Shown piece after piece: positions 1 to 12,700 of a stretch of 64,000 nucleotides of DNA. This stretch comes from Mya arenaria (taxonomy: Eukaryota > Mollusca > Bivalvia > Myida > Myidae). Below the pieces are notes generated by a model, which had not been told where the DNA came from, did not search any database, and saw nothing but the letters and a program-made list of their open reading frames with translations. The translations under genes and the position numbers were made by a program. The stretch lies in assembly GCF_026914265.1 (NCBI RefSeq), contig NC_069135.1, forward strand, positions 36,093,756 to 36,157,755. The letters are read 5' to 3'. The number at the start of each line of letters is the position of its first letter. Position 1 is the first letter of the stretch.

Positions 1-118
1 TTGTCACCAACCTTATATCATCGGTCTGCAGATATTTACGCAAAAATTTGCTCTTTCCAAGTCAAAAAATAAAAAAAAGTTGTAAACATGGTAGATCTGT
101 GAAAGTGCAGCTTTAAAC
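1..118 (+). repeat. MITE family A, right half only
   Basis: The sequence matches the right arm of a foldback element seen several times in this window (34407-34757, 60671-61032). It holds the marker 'gcagatatttacgcaaaaat' and ends in 'gtgaaagtgcagcttta'. The left arm is missing or lies beyond the window. Confidence 0.7.
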
Positions 119-289
119 CGTTTCAAATGATACCAACTTGAAATGGAGTGACCAGGCGACAAACACCCAAAAAATTGTACATTAGGTACCTCAGGTGCTG
201 AACACTAGACTTATACCTTTAAGTTGAAAATGAAACTGGGTACAGTAGCCAAAATAAACAACCATGGATCCAACAATAAACTACCCCGG

Positions 290-772
290 GCCCAGCAGCC
301 GAATATAACCTGCCCCAAGCACGCCGAGCAGCCGAATATAACCTGCCCCAAGCACGCCGAGCAGCCGAATATAACCTGCCACAAGCACGCCGAGCAGCCG
401 AATATAACCTGCCCCAAGCACGCCGAGCAGCCGAATATAACCTGCCACAAGCACGCCGAGCAGCCGAATATAACCTGCCACAAGCACGCCGAGCAGCCGA
501 ATATAACCTGCCACAAGCACGCCGAGCAGCCGAATATAACCTGCCACAAGCACGCCGAGCAGCCGAATATAACCTGCCACAAGCACGCCGAGCAGCCGAA
601 TATAACCTGCCACAAGCACGCCGAGCAGCCGAATATAACCTGCCACAAGCACGCCGAGCAGCCGAATATAACCTGCCACAAGCACGCCGAGCAGCCGAAT
701 ATAACCTGCCCCAAGCACGCCGAGCAGCCGAATATAACCTGCCACAAGCACGCCGAGCAGCCGAATTTAACT
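290..772. repeat. 33-bp minisatellite, about 14-15 copies
   Basis: Near-identical head-to-tail 33-bp units carry the core 'cgaatataacctgcc' followed by 'caagcacgccgagcag'. The main variation is C or A after 'ctgcc'. Because 33 is divisible by three, the array is open in several frames on both strands, but the predicted peptides are simple 11-residue repeats and no real gene is implied. It lies beyond the 3' end of the GST gene. The flanks at 773-1009 hold a few decayed units ('ggcccagcag') and nothing else recognisable. Confidence 0.9.
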
Positions 773-1009
773 ATTGTGGCCCCAGCAGCGTCATATCTAC
801 CTTGGGCCGAGCAGTCAAACATTAATAACTATGGACCTAGCTGCTCAAAAATTATACCCTGGGCACAGTAGCAAAAACTAAATTACCCCAGACATAGCAG
901 GTTAATAATCCCTGGGCCCGGCAGCCCATAATAACTCACCTCTGGCCCACCATGGTCTTGTTTAAAGACGCATTAAATTAAGAACCTAACATTCACACAG
1001 CAAGAGCTA

Positions 1010-2785
1010 AACTACGCCACAAGACAACATATCACATAAAAATCAGATACCCAATTTTTGCTTCACTACGCCACAAGACAGCTTAACACATGCCACTCAA
1101 TCTCCAATATTCGCTTTACTACGCAACAAGACACTCATGACATTAAAATAAGATCCTAAGTACCCGCTTCACTACGCCACAACACAACACACATTAAAGA
1201 AAGTCAGATACCCAATACTCACTTCACTACGCCACAAGACAACCTATCACATTAAAGTCAGATACCCAATACTCGCTTCACTACGCAACAAGACAACATA
1301 TCACATTAAAGTCAGATCCCAAATACTCGATTCACCACGCCACAAGACAACCTATCACATTAAAGTCTGATCCCAAATACTCGCTTTACCACGCCACAAG
1401 ACAACATATCTCATTATAACCATATCCCCAATACTCGCCTCACCACGCCGCAAGACAACATACATGTATTCAATTTTAACCATATTCCCAATACTCGCTT
1501 CACTACGCCACAAGAAAACCTATCACATTAAAGTCAGATCCCAAATACTCGCTTCACTACGCCACAAGACAACCTATCACAATAAAGTCAGATACCCAAT
1601 ACTCGCTTCACTACGCCAGAAGAACCCCTATCATTGTAAAGTCAGATACCCAATACTCGCTTCACCACGCCACAAGACAACCTATCACATTAAAGTCAGA
1701 TCCCAAATACTCGCTTCACTACGCCACAAGACAACCTATCACAATAAAGTCAGATACCCAATACTCGCTTCACTACGCCAGAAGAACCCCTATCACTATA
1801 AAGTCAGATTCCAAATACTCGCTTCACCACGCCACAAGACAACCTATCACATTAAAGTCAGATCCCAAATACTCGCCTCACCACGCCGCAAGACAACCTA
1901 TCCCATTATAACCATATCCCCAATACTGGCTTCACCACGCCGCAAGACAACATACATGTATTCAATTATAACCATATCCCCAATACTCGTTTCACCACGC
2001 CGCAAGACAACATATCCAATTATAACCATATCCCCAATACTCGCTTCACCACGCCGCAAGACAACAACTCCAATTATAACCATATCCCCAATACTCGCTT
2101 CACCACGCCGCAAGACAACATATCCAATTATAACCATATCCCCAATACTCGCTTCACCACGCCGCAAGACAACATATCCAATTATAAACATATCCCCAAT
2201 ACTCGCTTCACCACGCCGCAAGACATCATACATGTATTCAATTATAACCATTTCTCCAAATACTCGTTTCACCACGCCGCAAGACAAACTATCCAATTAT
2301 GACCATATCCCCAATACTCGCTTCACCACGCCGCAAGACAACATATCCAATTATGACCATATCCCCAATACTCGCTTCACCACGACGCAAGACAGCATAC
2401 ATGTATTCAATTATAACCATATCCCCAAATACTCGATTCACCACGCCGCAAGACAACATATCCAATTATAACCATATCCCCAATACTCGCTTCACCACGC
2501 CGCAAGACAACATATCCAATTATAACCATATCCCCAGTTCTCGCTTCACCACGCCGCAAGACAACATATCCAATTATAACCATATCCCCAATACTCGCTT
2601 CACCACGCCGCAAGACAACATATCCAATTATAACCATATCCCCAATACTCGCTTCACCACGCCGCAAGACAACATACATGTATTCAATTATAACCATATC
2701 CCCAGTTCTCGCTTCACCACGCCGCAAGACAAGATATCAATTTATAACCATACATGTATTCCCAATACTTGCTTCACTACGCGAC
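1010..2785. repeat. 54-bp minisatellite, about 33 copies, two subfamilies
   Basis: The constant core is 'cttcaccacgccgcaagaca'. The first part (about 1010-1890) carries the variable segment 'taaagtcagatacc' with 'cacaagac'. The second (about 1890-2760) carries 'tataaccatatcccc' with 'cgcaagac', and some units have an extra 'atgtattca' making them about 60 bp. The subfamily switch is fairly sharp near 1890. Long open frames on both strands follow from the unit length being a multiple of three. Confidence 0.9.
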
Positions 2786-3773
2786 GCGAGTACCAGCTAG
2801 TACTCAGATTGGCAACACTTATCGTTAACAGCTCCTTTTGAAGTACCATGAGTCCACATATAATGTCTTAAAGGGTATGCGAGTTGTGTAAGATAAAACA
2901 TTTGCATTCTTCTTTAGTTTAAGGTTTGAATAGAATATAAGCAAGTGTTATATTCGCACAGATTGTACGCGTGTGTCTGCTATTCGATTCAAAATTTGCG
3001 CTCGTACAAGGTAACCATGATGAAATAAGGCTTGCTCCAGCAATTAGCCATACATGCTATATTTCTGAGAGACTTCCCAGGGGATTTTGGTCTGAATTCC
3101 AGGGGATTTTGATATAACACCAGGGGATTTTTACGCGGCGAATTTTTGCGCAATATCTGCATTTATAATATAAGAATAAATACAGAAATACACTCTAATT
3201 ACAATATTGTTTTGATTTAGTCATCAAAGTCCTTCATGGAATGTTACAATCATAAGATTATAAATGCTTTCCACTGTCAACATAAGCAAGTTAAAAAAAA
3301 TAATAATAAAAAATAAAAATAATTAATTCCAGGGGACCAGGGGATGGGTCGAAATTCCGGGTGATTTTTACCCCCGCCGGGGGATATTGCATGTATGAAT
3401 TAGCAGCCATTACGATAATATCAAACACGATCTGAACTTAATCGATTTTATTGCATTTTAGAACAAAAAGAAAACAAGACTTAAACATGACAACGTTCAT
3501 CCGTTATAATGCGTCAAAGCAATTATTAGTCCATTTTTAATGTATTTGCATACTTGCAACATAAGCGTGGCCAGAGTAAAGACTGTTGAATTGGTTTCAG
3601 GCGATTTTGTGTTTGATCTTCTTTCGCCATCCATTTTGTCATAAAATTTTGTTTCATTTATCATCTATGGTATATAAGGATAATACATGCATAGCCAGCT
3701 AAAAATAAGTTCAAACATAATTATTATGGTACGTATGTCCATATTTAATAGTCTTTCTGAGGGCGGTCCGTGT
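2786..3773. other. 3' flank of the GST gene, no gene seen
   Basis: AT-rich sequence with no supportable coding region. A short motif close to 'ccaggggattttg' recurs several times between about 3077 and 3385. On the minus strand a possible AATAAA polyadenylation signal lies at 3447-3452, about 320 bases past the GST stop codon; this is only a motif match. Confidence 0.5.
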
Positions 3774-3950
3774 TTAAAATTCTGTCTGAGGACGTTCCTT
3801 AAGCCACTTTGCAATATTAGGCAGCTGCTCCACCCTGGCCATGTGGTCACTGATAGCCGTCCGGCCCTCCAACAGATCAATGTCGTACCTTTTCATAAAC
3901 TCACGGATCTTGAACATCATGTAGTAGATCCCAAGATCGGCAACCGTCAC
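3774..3950 (-). CDS. GST exon 5 (C-terminal helices and stop)
   Basis: The acceptor 'caatatcaaag' is followed by 'VTVADLGIYYMMFKIREF' and the stop TAA at 3776-3774. The Val-Thr-x-Ala-Asp motif is the N-capping box of the GST C-terminal domain. It ends 'KERPQTEF', 58 residues in this exon. Confidence 0.87.
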   Translation of the reverse strand: MTVADLGIYYMMFKIREFMKRYDIDLLEGRTAISDHMARVEQLPNIAKWLKERPQTEF

Positions 3951-6308
3951 CTTTGATATTGAAATAAATTATGAGCACACTTTGTTTTTTTGTGATGTGA
4001 TATAGAGTCCACCTATCACACGTGATGTCTTGGGTCCGAGCCCGCCACTACAACTACAACTACTACAATTGCTACTAGTGCTACTAGTGCCTCTACTACT
4101 ACCACAACTGCTACTAGTGCCTCTACTACTACCAAAACTGCTACTAGTGTCTCTACTACCACCACTTCAACTACTACAACTGCTACTAGTGCTACTAGTG
4201 CCTCTACTACTACCACAACTGCTACTAGTGCTACTAGTGCCTCTACTACCATCACTACAACTACTACAACTGCTACAAGTGCCTCTACTACCACCACTAC
4301 AACTGCTACAAGTGCCTCTACTACCACCACTACAACTGCTACAAGTGCCTCTACTACCACCACTACAACTACTACAACTGCTACTAGTGCCTCTACTACC
4401 ACCACTACAACTACTACAACTGCTACTAGTGCCTCTACTACCACCACTACAACTACTACAACTGCTACTAGTGCCTCTACTACCACCACTACAACTACTA
4501 CAACTGCTACAAGTGCCTCTACTACCACCACTACAACTACTACAACTACTACCAGTGCCTCTACTACTACCACTACAACTACTACAACTGCTAATAGTGC
4601 CTCTACTACCACCACTACAACTACTACAACTACTACTAGTGCCTCTACTACTACCACTACAACTACTACAACTACTACTAGTGCCTCTACTACCACTACT
4701 ACAACTGCTACTAGTGCCTCTACTACCACCACTACAACTACTACAACTACTACTAGTGCCTCTACTACCACCACTACAACTACTACAACTGCTACTAGTG
4801 CCTCTACTACTACCACTACAACTACTACAACTGCTACTAGTGCTACTACTACTACTACTACAACTACTACAACTACTACTAGTGCCTCTACTACTACCAC
4901 TACAACTACTACAACTGCTACTAGTGCCTCTACTACTACCACTACAACTACTACAACTGCTACTAGTGCCTCTACTACTACCACTACAACTACTACAACT
5001 GCTACTAGTGCCTCTACTACCACCACTACAACTACTACTAGTGCCTCTACTACCACCACTACAACTACTACTAGTGCCTCTACTACCACCACTACAACTA
5101 CTACAACTACTACTAGTGCCTCTACTACTACCACTACAACTACTACAACTGCTACTAGTGCCTCTACTACTACCACTACAACTACTACAACTACTACTAG
5201 TGCCTCTACTACCACCACTACAACTACTACTAGTGCCTCTACTACTACCACCACTACAACTACTACAACTGCTACTAGTGCCTCTACTACCACCACTACA
5301 ACTACTACAACTACTACAAGTGCCTCTACTACCACCACTACAACTACTACAACTGCTACTAGTGCCTCTACTACTACCACTACAACTACTACAACTACTA
5401 CTAGTGCCTCTACTACCACCACTACAACTACTACTAGTGCCTCTACTACCACCACTACAACTACTACAACTGCTAATAGTGCCTCTACTACTACCACTAC
5501 AACTACTACAACTACTACTAGTGCCTCTACTACCACCACTACAACTACTACAACTGCTAATAGTGCCTCTACTACTACCACTACAACTACTACAACTACT
5601 ACTAGTGCCTCTACTACCACCACTACAACTACTACTAGTGCCTCTACTACCACCACTACAACTACTACTAGTGCCTCTACTACTACCACCACTACAACTA
5701 CTACAACTGCTACAAGTGCCTCTACTTCTACCACCACTACAACTACTACAACTGCTACTAGTGCCTCTACTACTACCACCACTACAACTACTACAACTGC
5801 TACTAGTGCTACTAGTGCCTCTACTACCATCACTACAACTACTACAACTGCTACAAGTGCCTCTACTACCACCACTACAACTACTACAACTGCTACTAGT
5901 GCCTCTACTACCACCACTACTACTCCTACAACTGCTACTAGTGCCTCTTCTACTTCCACTACAGCTGCTACAACTACTACAACTGCTACTAGTGCCTCTA
6001 CTACTACCACTACAACTACTACAACTGCTACTAGTGCCTCTACTACTACCACTACAACTGCTACTAGTGCTACTAGTGCCTCTACTACTACCACTACAAC
6101 TACTACAACTGCTAATAGTGCCTCTACTACTACCACTACAACTCCTACAACTGCTACTAGTGCTTCTTCTACTTCCACTACAACTGCTACAACTATTACT
6201 AGTGCCTCTACTACTACCACTACAACTACTACAACTGCTACTAGTGCCTCTACCACTACCACTACAACTGCTACTAGTGCTACTAGTGCCTCTACTACTA
6301 CCACTACA

Positions 6309-6389
<81 letters not shown>

Positions 6390-6504
6390 ACTGCTGCTGC
6401 TGCTGCTACTGCTGCTGCTGCTACTACTGCTGCTGCTGTTGCTGCATATACTACTACCATAACTACTTCCACTACTGCTACTACTGCTGCTGCTGCTACC
6501 TCCA

Positions 6505-6557
<53 letters not shown>

Positions 6558-6617
6558 ACTGCTACTGCTACTGCTACTGCTACTACTACTACTACTACTA
6601 CTACTATTACTCTGCTA

Positions 6618-6708
<91 letters not shown>

Positions 6709-6716
6709 CATGATGA

Positions 6717-6789
<73 letters not shown>

Positions 6790-9700
6790 ATGATGATGAT
6801 GATCTACTACTACTACTACAACTACTACTACTACCTCATTTCAAGTTTGAAATTTATTTGTACGCATAGAGATAAGATATAGGTAGGATTTGGAATTTTG
6901 TATGAAGTTTGGCTGAGACACAGTGAAGTGTTAGAATATGTGTGTAGAAGTACATATTTTTTTAAATTAGAATTACATATGAATAAAATACGTGCCGTTT
7001 TTCCGACATAGTACCCGTCTTCACCATTCTTGTTTTTGTTTTCATCTAGTCGTTTTTCAATGAATGACGAATACAAAGGAAAGGTCTCCTCTTTAAACTT
7101 CTTGACCAGTTCGAGCTGAAACAATGAACATATCTGGTAGCTGTAAAGGGGATATACACCGTATGATGAAAAAGCGGAAAAAAGAAGAAAATTGTCGAAA
7201 ACTGACATAAACTTGGTATCGATGTGTACAATGCATTGAAACTAACTAACTGAAGTACCCCATAGTTTACAAATATTTTTTTTTCGCATTTTCTTCGTAT
7301 TTTTCCATTAAAAAGATTACTAGGTATGTCTACTTAGTAGAATTCATTTTTATGCGTGATTGGCTAGTCGATGTTATCACGTGATATTACGAAGTTAGGT
7401 ATATAGCTTAAATATTCCAAAGGTCTAGGGTAAGCCTTCGTAGCACAGTGAATACAACACGGGACTGCAATTTTGGCGACACTGGTTCGAACCCGGACTC
7501 AATTCCTTTTTTGCATTTTGGTATTTTTTTTACAATAATGATATCAAAGTGTAAATCATTTTATTAAATAATTGTCCTGAGATTCGTTACAGAAAAAAAC
7601 TTTTTTTGGTGCCAATCTTGTGTATAGTCCCTTTTAGATAAAACAATCAATACAAAGCCACGTTCCGTAAATATTTGAAATAACTCCTTTCTCGTTATAT
7701 ATATATTGCTTTGCATATTTTAAATGGTACATATATTAAAGACACAATGACTGTATATGAACGCATCATTGGCAAACATTATATAGGTCATACAAGTATA
7801 CACAATGGCATATATATATAAAAAATCCCACTCATTTTTGTAAACCAGCAGCATTTACTTAAGGATAATATTGCTATGATTACTATTTTCAGCAAAACGT
7901 TCATATGTATCTTTTATTTTACTTAATTGGACAAGACACCAGATGATCCAAAATTCGACAAATACAGTATTTCCTCAAAACATAAGACTAGAGCGGTTAA
8001 AGCTAGCCAGTGGAAGGTCATCAATACACCCCTTAACATGATTAAAAGAATAATCGATACCTCCCTTAACTTGATTAAAAGAATAATCAATACACCCCAT
8101 AACATGATAAAAAGATTAACCAATACAAGAATAATCAAAACACCCCTTAACATGATTAAAATAATAATCAATACACCCCTTAACATGATTACCAGAATAA
8201 TCAATACACCCCTTAGCATGGTTAAAATAATAATCAATACACCACTAAACATAATTAAAAGAATAATAAAATACCCCTTAACATGATTAAAAGATTAATC
8301 AATACACCATTTAACATGGTTAAAAGATTAATCAATACACCCCATAACATGATTAAAAGAATAATCAATATACACTTTAACATGATTACAAGAATAATCA
8401 ATACACTCCTTAACATGGTTAAATAATAATTAATACACCCCTTAACATCATTACAAGAATAATCAATACACCCCTTAACATCGTTAAAATAATAATCAAT
8501 ACACCCCTTAACATGATTAAAGAAACAATCAATATACCCTTAACATGATTAAAAGAATAATCAATACACCCCTTAACATTATTCAAAGAATGAGCAATAC
8601 ACCCCTTAACATTACTAAAATAATAACCAATACACCCCTTAACATGATTAAAAGAATAATCAATACACCCCTTAATATGGTTAAAATAATAATAAATACA
8701 CCCCTTAACATTATTTAAAGAATAAGCAATACACCCCTTAACACTCATCTTAAATTCGGGCTCCATTTGATTTTTTTATTACACTACTTAACATGATTAA
8801 AAGAATTATCAATACACCCCTTACCATGATTTAAATAATAATCAATACACCCCTTAGCATGATTAAAAGAATAATCAATACACCCCTTAACATGATTAAA
8901 ATAATTTTTAATACACCTCTTTACATGATTAAAAGAATTAACGTATTGATCATGTTGCTGTCTCATCTGAGGTTCCCCATTTAAAAATAGCGCATAATGA
9001 TTTCCCGTGTTGACAACTTTCTTTTTGTTACCTGCAATTGTATTATCAGGTGTATAGTCCCTTTAATACCAATGAAGCGATGTTTAGATAACACGAACGG
9101 CCAGGTGAAATCATTCTCTCAATGATTCCTACCTTTTTGGATTCATCCTGCTCCGTCTTGAAACCTACGAGGTGTTTGTTCACCATTTCCGCAAACACCT
9201 CCATGAGTTCATCAACAACAAGTCCCTCCTCCTCGTCCGATCCCATCAGACCAAACAAACACAAACGTGATAACAGGCTTTCTTGACTGCGTACCAAGGA
9301 TAGATTTTAAACATTTCATTTAAAGATGCACTCTTATTCCCAAATAAGATTACCAAAATTAATAAAGTTGTTTTAATCTATCAAAAAGGATGAATAAATG
9401 TCTAAAACAATGGTTTTTATGAAGGATACCGAGTTTAATTTGAAAGAAATGAGCATAAAACACGGTATTTCTACCTTATGAGACTATAGTAGACCGCAGT
9501 AAATCTTTTAGCATTCACCAATCATTTAATATGTTTGCACTTTCTGCTATTAAATACAAGGCTACACTCGTGTTATCAGTAATTAATATTTTCCATAAAT
9601 GCATTATTTAGTAAGTAGTTAAAGGTATATAAGTCAAAATTGATATTTGTTTTACATATGTTTGCATTGATTTTGAATAAGAGTGTCACTTTAAGGATAT

Positions 9701-12700
9701 TAATGCATCAGTACTATTGTCGAAAATCTAACCCAGGTATGAAACCGATACTAGAAATCTTGATTAAATGGTCTCACCAAGGTACGAAACCAATCCTAGA
9801 ATAATCTTGATGAAATGGCAATCTCCCACAGAAATGAGACCGCTCATAAGATTGTCGATGGAATCAATGCGCCAAACTCAAACCTTAATCAGTACATGCA
9901 ATACAATATTTTGTGGCTTCAAAACCCTTGTTCCTACTCAATTCCAATGAACTCATCAATTATCACTGACCATTCTATGGCGGTGACCATTCATTGTAAA
10001 CTTCCTTTGCTGTATTGTGTGTCTTTCATCAATAGTCTGCATGGCTTTGCCTCATGACCATCGTGCCATACATGAATGATCCCCTGCCTTATGACCATCG
10101 TGCCGTATATGAATGATTCTCTGCTTTATGACCATCGTGCCATACATGAATGATTCCCTGCTTTATGACCATCGTGCCATACATGAATGATCCCCTGCTT
10201 TATGACCATCGTGCCATACATGAATGATTCCCTGCTTTATGACCATCGTGCCATACATGAATGATCCCTTGCCTTATGACCATCGTGCCATACATGAATG
10301 ATTCTCTGCCTTATGACCATCGTGCCATACATGAATGATTCCCTGCTTTATGACCATCGTGCCATACATGAATGATCCCTTGCCTTATGACCATCGTGCC
10401 ATACATGAATGATTCTCTGCCTTATGACCATCGTGGCATACATGAATGATTCCCTGCCTTATGACCATCGTGCCATACATGAATGATCCCCTGCCTTATG
10501 ACCATCGTGCCATACATAAGTGATTGCCTGCCTTATGACCATCGTGTCATACATGAATGATTGCCTGCCTTATGACTATCGTGCCATACATGAATCATTC
10601 TCTGCCTTATGACCATCGTGCCATACATGAATGATCCCCTGCTTTATGACCATAATGTCATACATGAATGGTTCTCTGCCTTATGACCATCGTGCCATAC
10701 ATGAATGATCCCCTGCTTTATGACCATAATGTCAAACATGAATGATTCTCTGCCTTATGACCATCGTGCCATACATGAATGATACCTAGCCTTATGACCA
10801 CCGTGCCATACCTGAACGATTCTCTGCTTTTTGACAATCGTGCCATACATGAATGATCCCCTGCCTTATGACCATCGTGCCATACATGAATTATTCTCTG
10901 CCTTATGACCATCGTGCCATACATGAATGATTCCCTGCCTTATTACCATCGTGTCATACATGAATGATTCCATGTCTTATGATCATCGTGCCATACATGA
11001 ATGATTCCCTGGTCATATTATGGGCATCGTGTCATACATGAATGATTGCCTGCCTTATGACCATCGTGCCGTATATGAATGATTCTCTGCTTTATGACCA
11101 TCGAGCCATACATGAATGATTCCCTGCTTTATGACCATCGTGGCATACATGAATGATCCCCTGCTTTATGACCATCGTGCCATACATGAATGATTCCCTG
11201 CTTTATGATCATCGTGCCATACATGAATGATCCCTTGCCTTATGACCATCGTGCCATACATGAATGATTCTCTGCCTTATGACCATCGTGGCATACATGA
11301 ATGATTCCCTGCCTTATGACCATCGTGCCATACATGAATGATTCCCTGCCTTATGACCATCATCCATACATGAATGATTCCCTGCTTTATGACCATCGTG
11401 CCATACATGAATGATCCCTTGCCTTATGACCATCGTGCCATACATGAATGATTCTCTGCCTTATGACCATCGAGCCATACATGAATGATCTTCTGCCTTA
11501 TGACCATCGTGCCATACATGAATGATTCTCTGCCTTATGACCATAGTGACATACATGAATGATCCCCTGCCTTATGACCATCGTGCCTTACATGAATGAT
11601 CCCCTGCCTTATGACCATCGTGCCATACATGAATGATTCTCTGCCTTATGACCATCGTGGCATACATGAATGATTCCCTGCCTTATGACCATCGTGCCAT
11701 ACATGAATGATTCCCTGCCTTATGACCATCGTGCCATACATGAGTGATTGCCTGCCTTATGACCATCGTGCCATACATGAATGATTGCCTGCCTTAAGAC
11801 CATCGTGCCATACATGAATCATTCTCTGCCTTATGACCATCGTGCCATACATGAATGATCCCCTGCTTTATGACCATCGTGCCATACACGAATGATCCCC
11901 TGCCTTATGACCAACGTGTCGTACATGAATGATTCTTTCCTTATGACCATCGTGCCATACATAAATGATTCCCTGCTTTATGACCATCGTGCCATACATG
12001 AATGATCCATTGCCTTATGACCATCGTGCCATACATGAATGATTCTCTGCCTTATGACCATCGTGGCATACATTAATGATTCCCTGCCTTATGACCATCG
12101 TGCCATACATGAATGATTCTCTGCCTTATGACCATAGTGCCATATATGAATGATCCCCTGCTTTATGACCATCGTGCCATACACGAATGATCCCCTGCCT
12201 TATGACCAACGTGTCATACATGAATGATTCTTTGCCTTATGACCATCGTGCCATACATGAATGATTCCCTGCTTTATGACCATCGTGCCATACATGAATG
12301 ATCCCTTGCCTTATGACCATCATCAATACATGAATGATTGCCTGCCTTATGACCATCGAGCCATACATGAATGATTTTCTGCCTTATGACCATCGTGCCA
12401 TACATGAATGATTCTCTGCCTTATGACCATAGTGCCATATATGAATGATCCCCTGCTTTATGACCATCGTGCCATACCTGAATGATCCGCTGCCTTATGA
12501 CCATCGTGCCATACATGACTGATTCTCTGCCTTATGACCATAGTGCCATATATGAATGATCCCCTGCTTTATGACCATCGTGCCTTACATGAATGATCCC
12601 CTGCCTTATGACCATCGTGCCATACATGAATGATTCTCTGCCTTATGACCATCGTGCCATACATAAATGATACCTTGCCTTATGACCACCGTGCCATACC

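Noticed and set aside
211-871. Open frames of 156-215 codons with an 11-residue repeat
   Set aside because: The 33-bp unit is open in three frames on two strands at once; composition and identity of units fit a satellite and not a repetitive protein.
1464-2841. Repetitive open frames in the 54-bp array
   Set aside because: Same explanation: unit length divisible by three, no start context, no domain, both strands open.
3665-3956. Open frames overlapping GST exon 5 in other frames
   Set aside because: Shadows of the real exon, whose frame carries the conserved VTVADL motif and stop.
4016-6505. Open frames of about 800 codons on both strands
   Set aside because: They are translations of a trinucleotide-periodic array (poly-Val/Ala/Glu and poly-Leu/Pro) lying in a GST intron; nothing but three-base periodicity supports coding.
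7433-7506. Possible tRNA gene
   Set aside because: Boxes A and B are present, but the acceptor and anticodon stems do not pair; better read as a SINE head.
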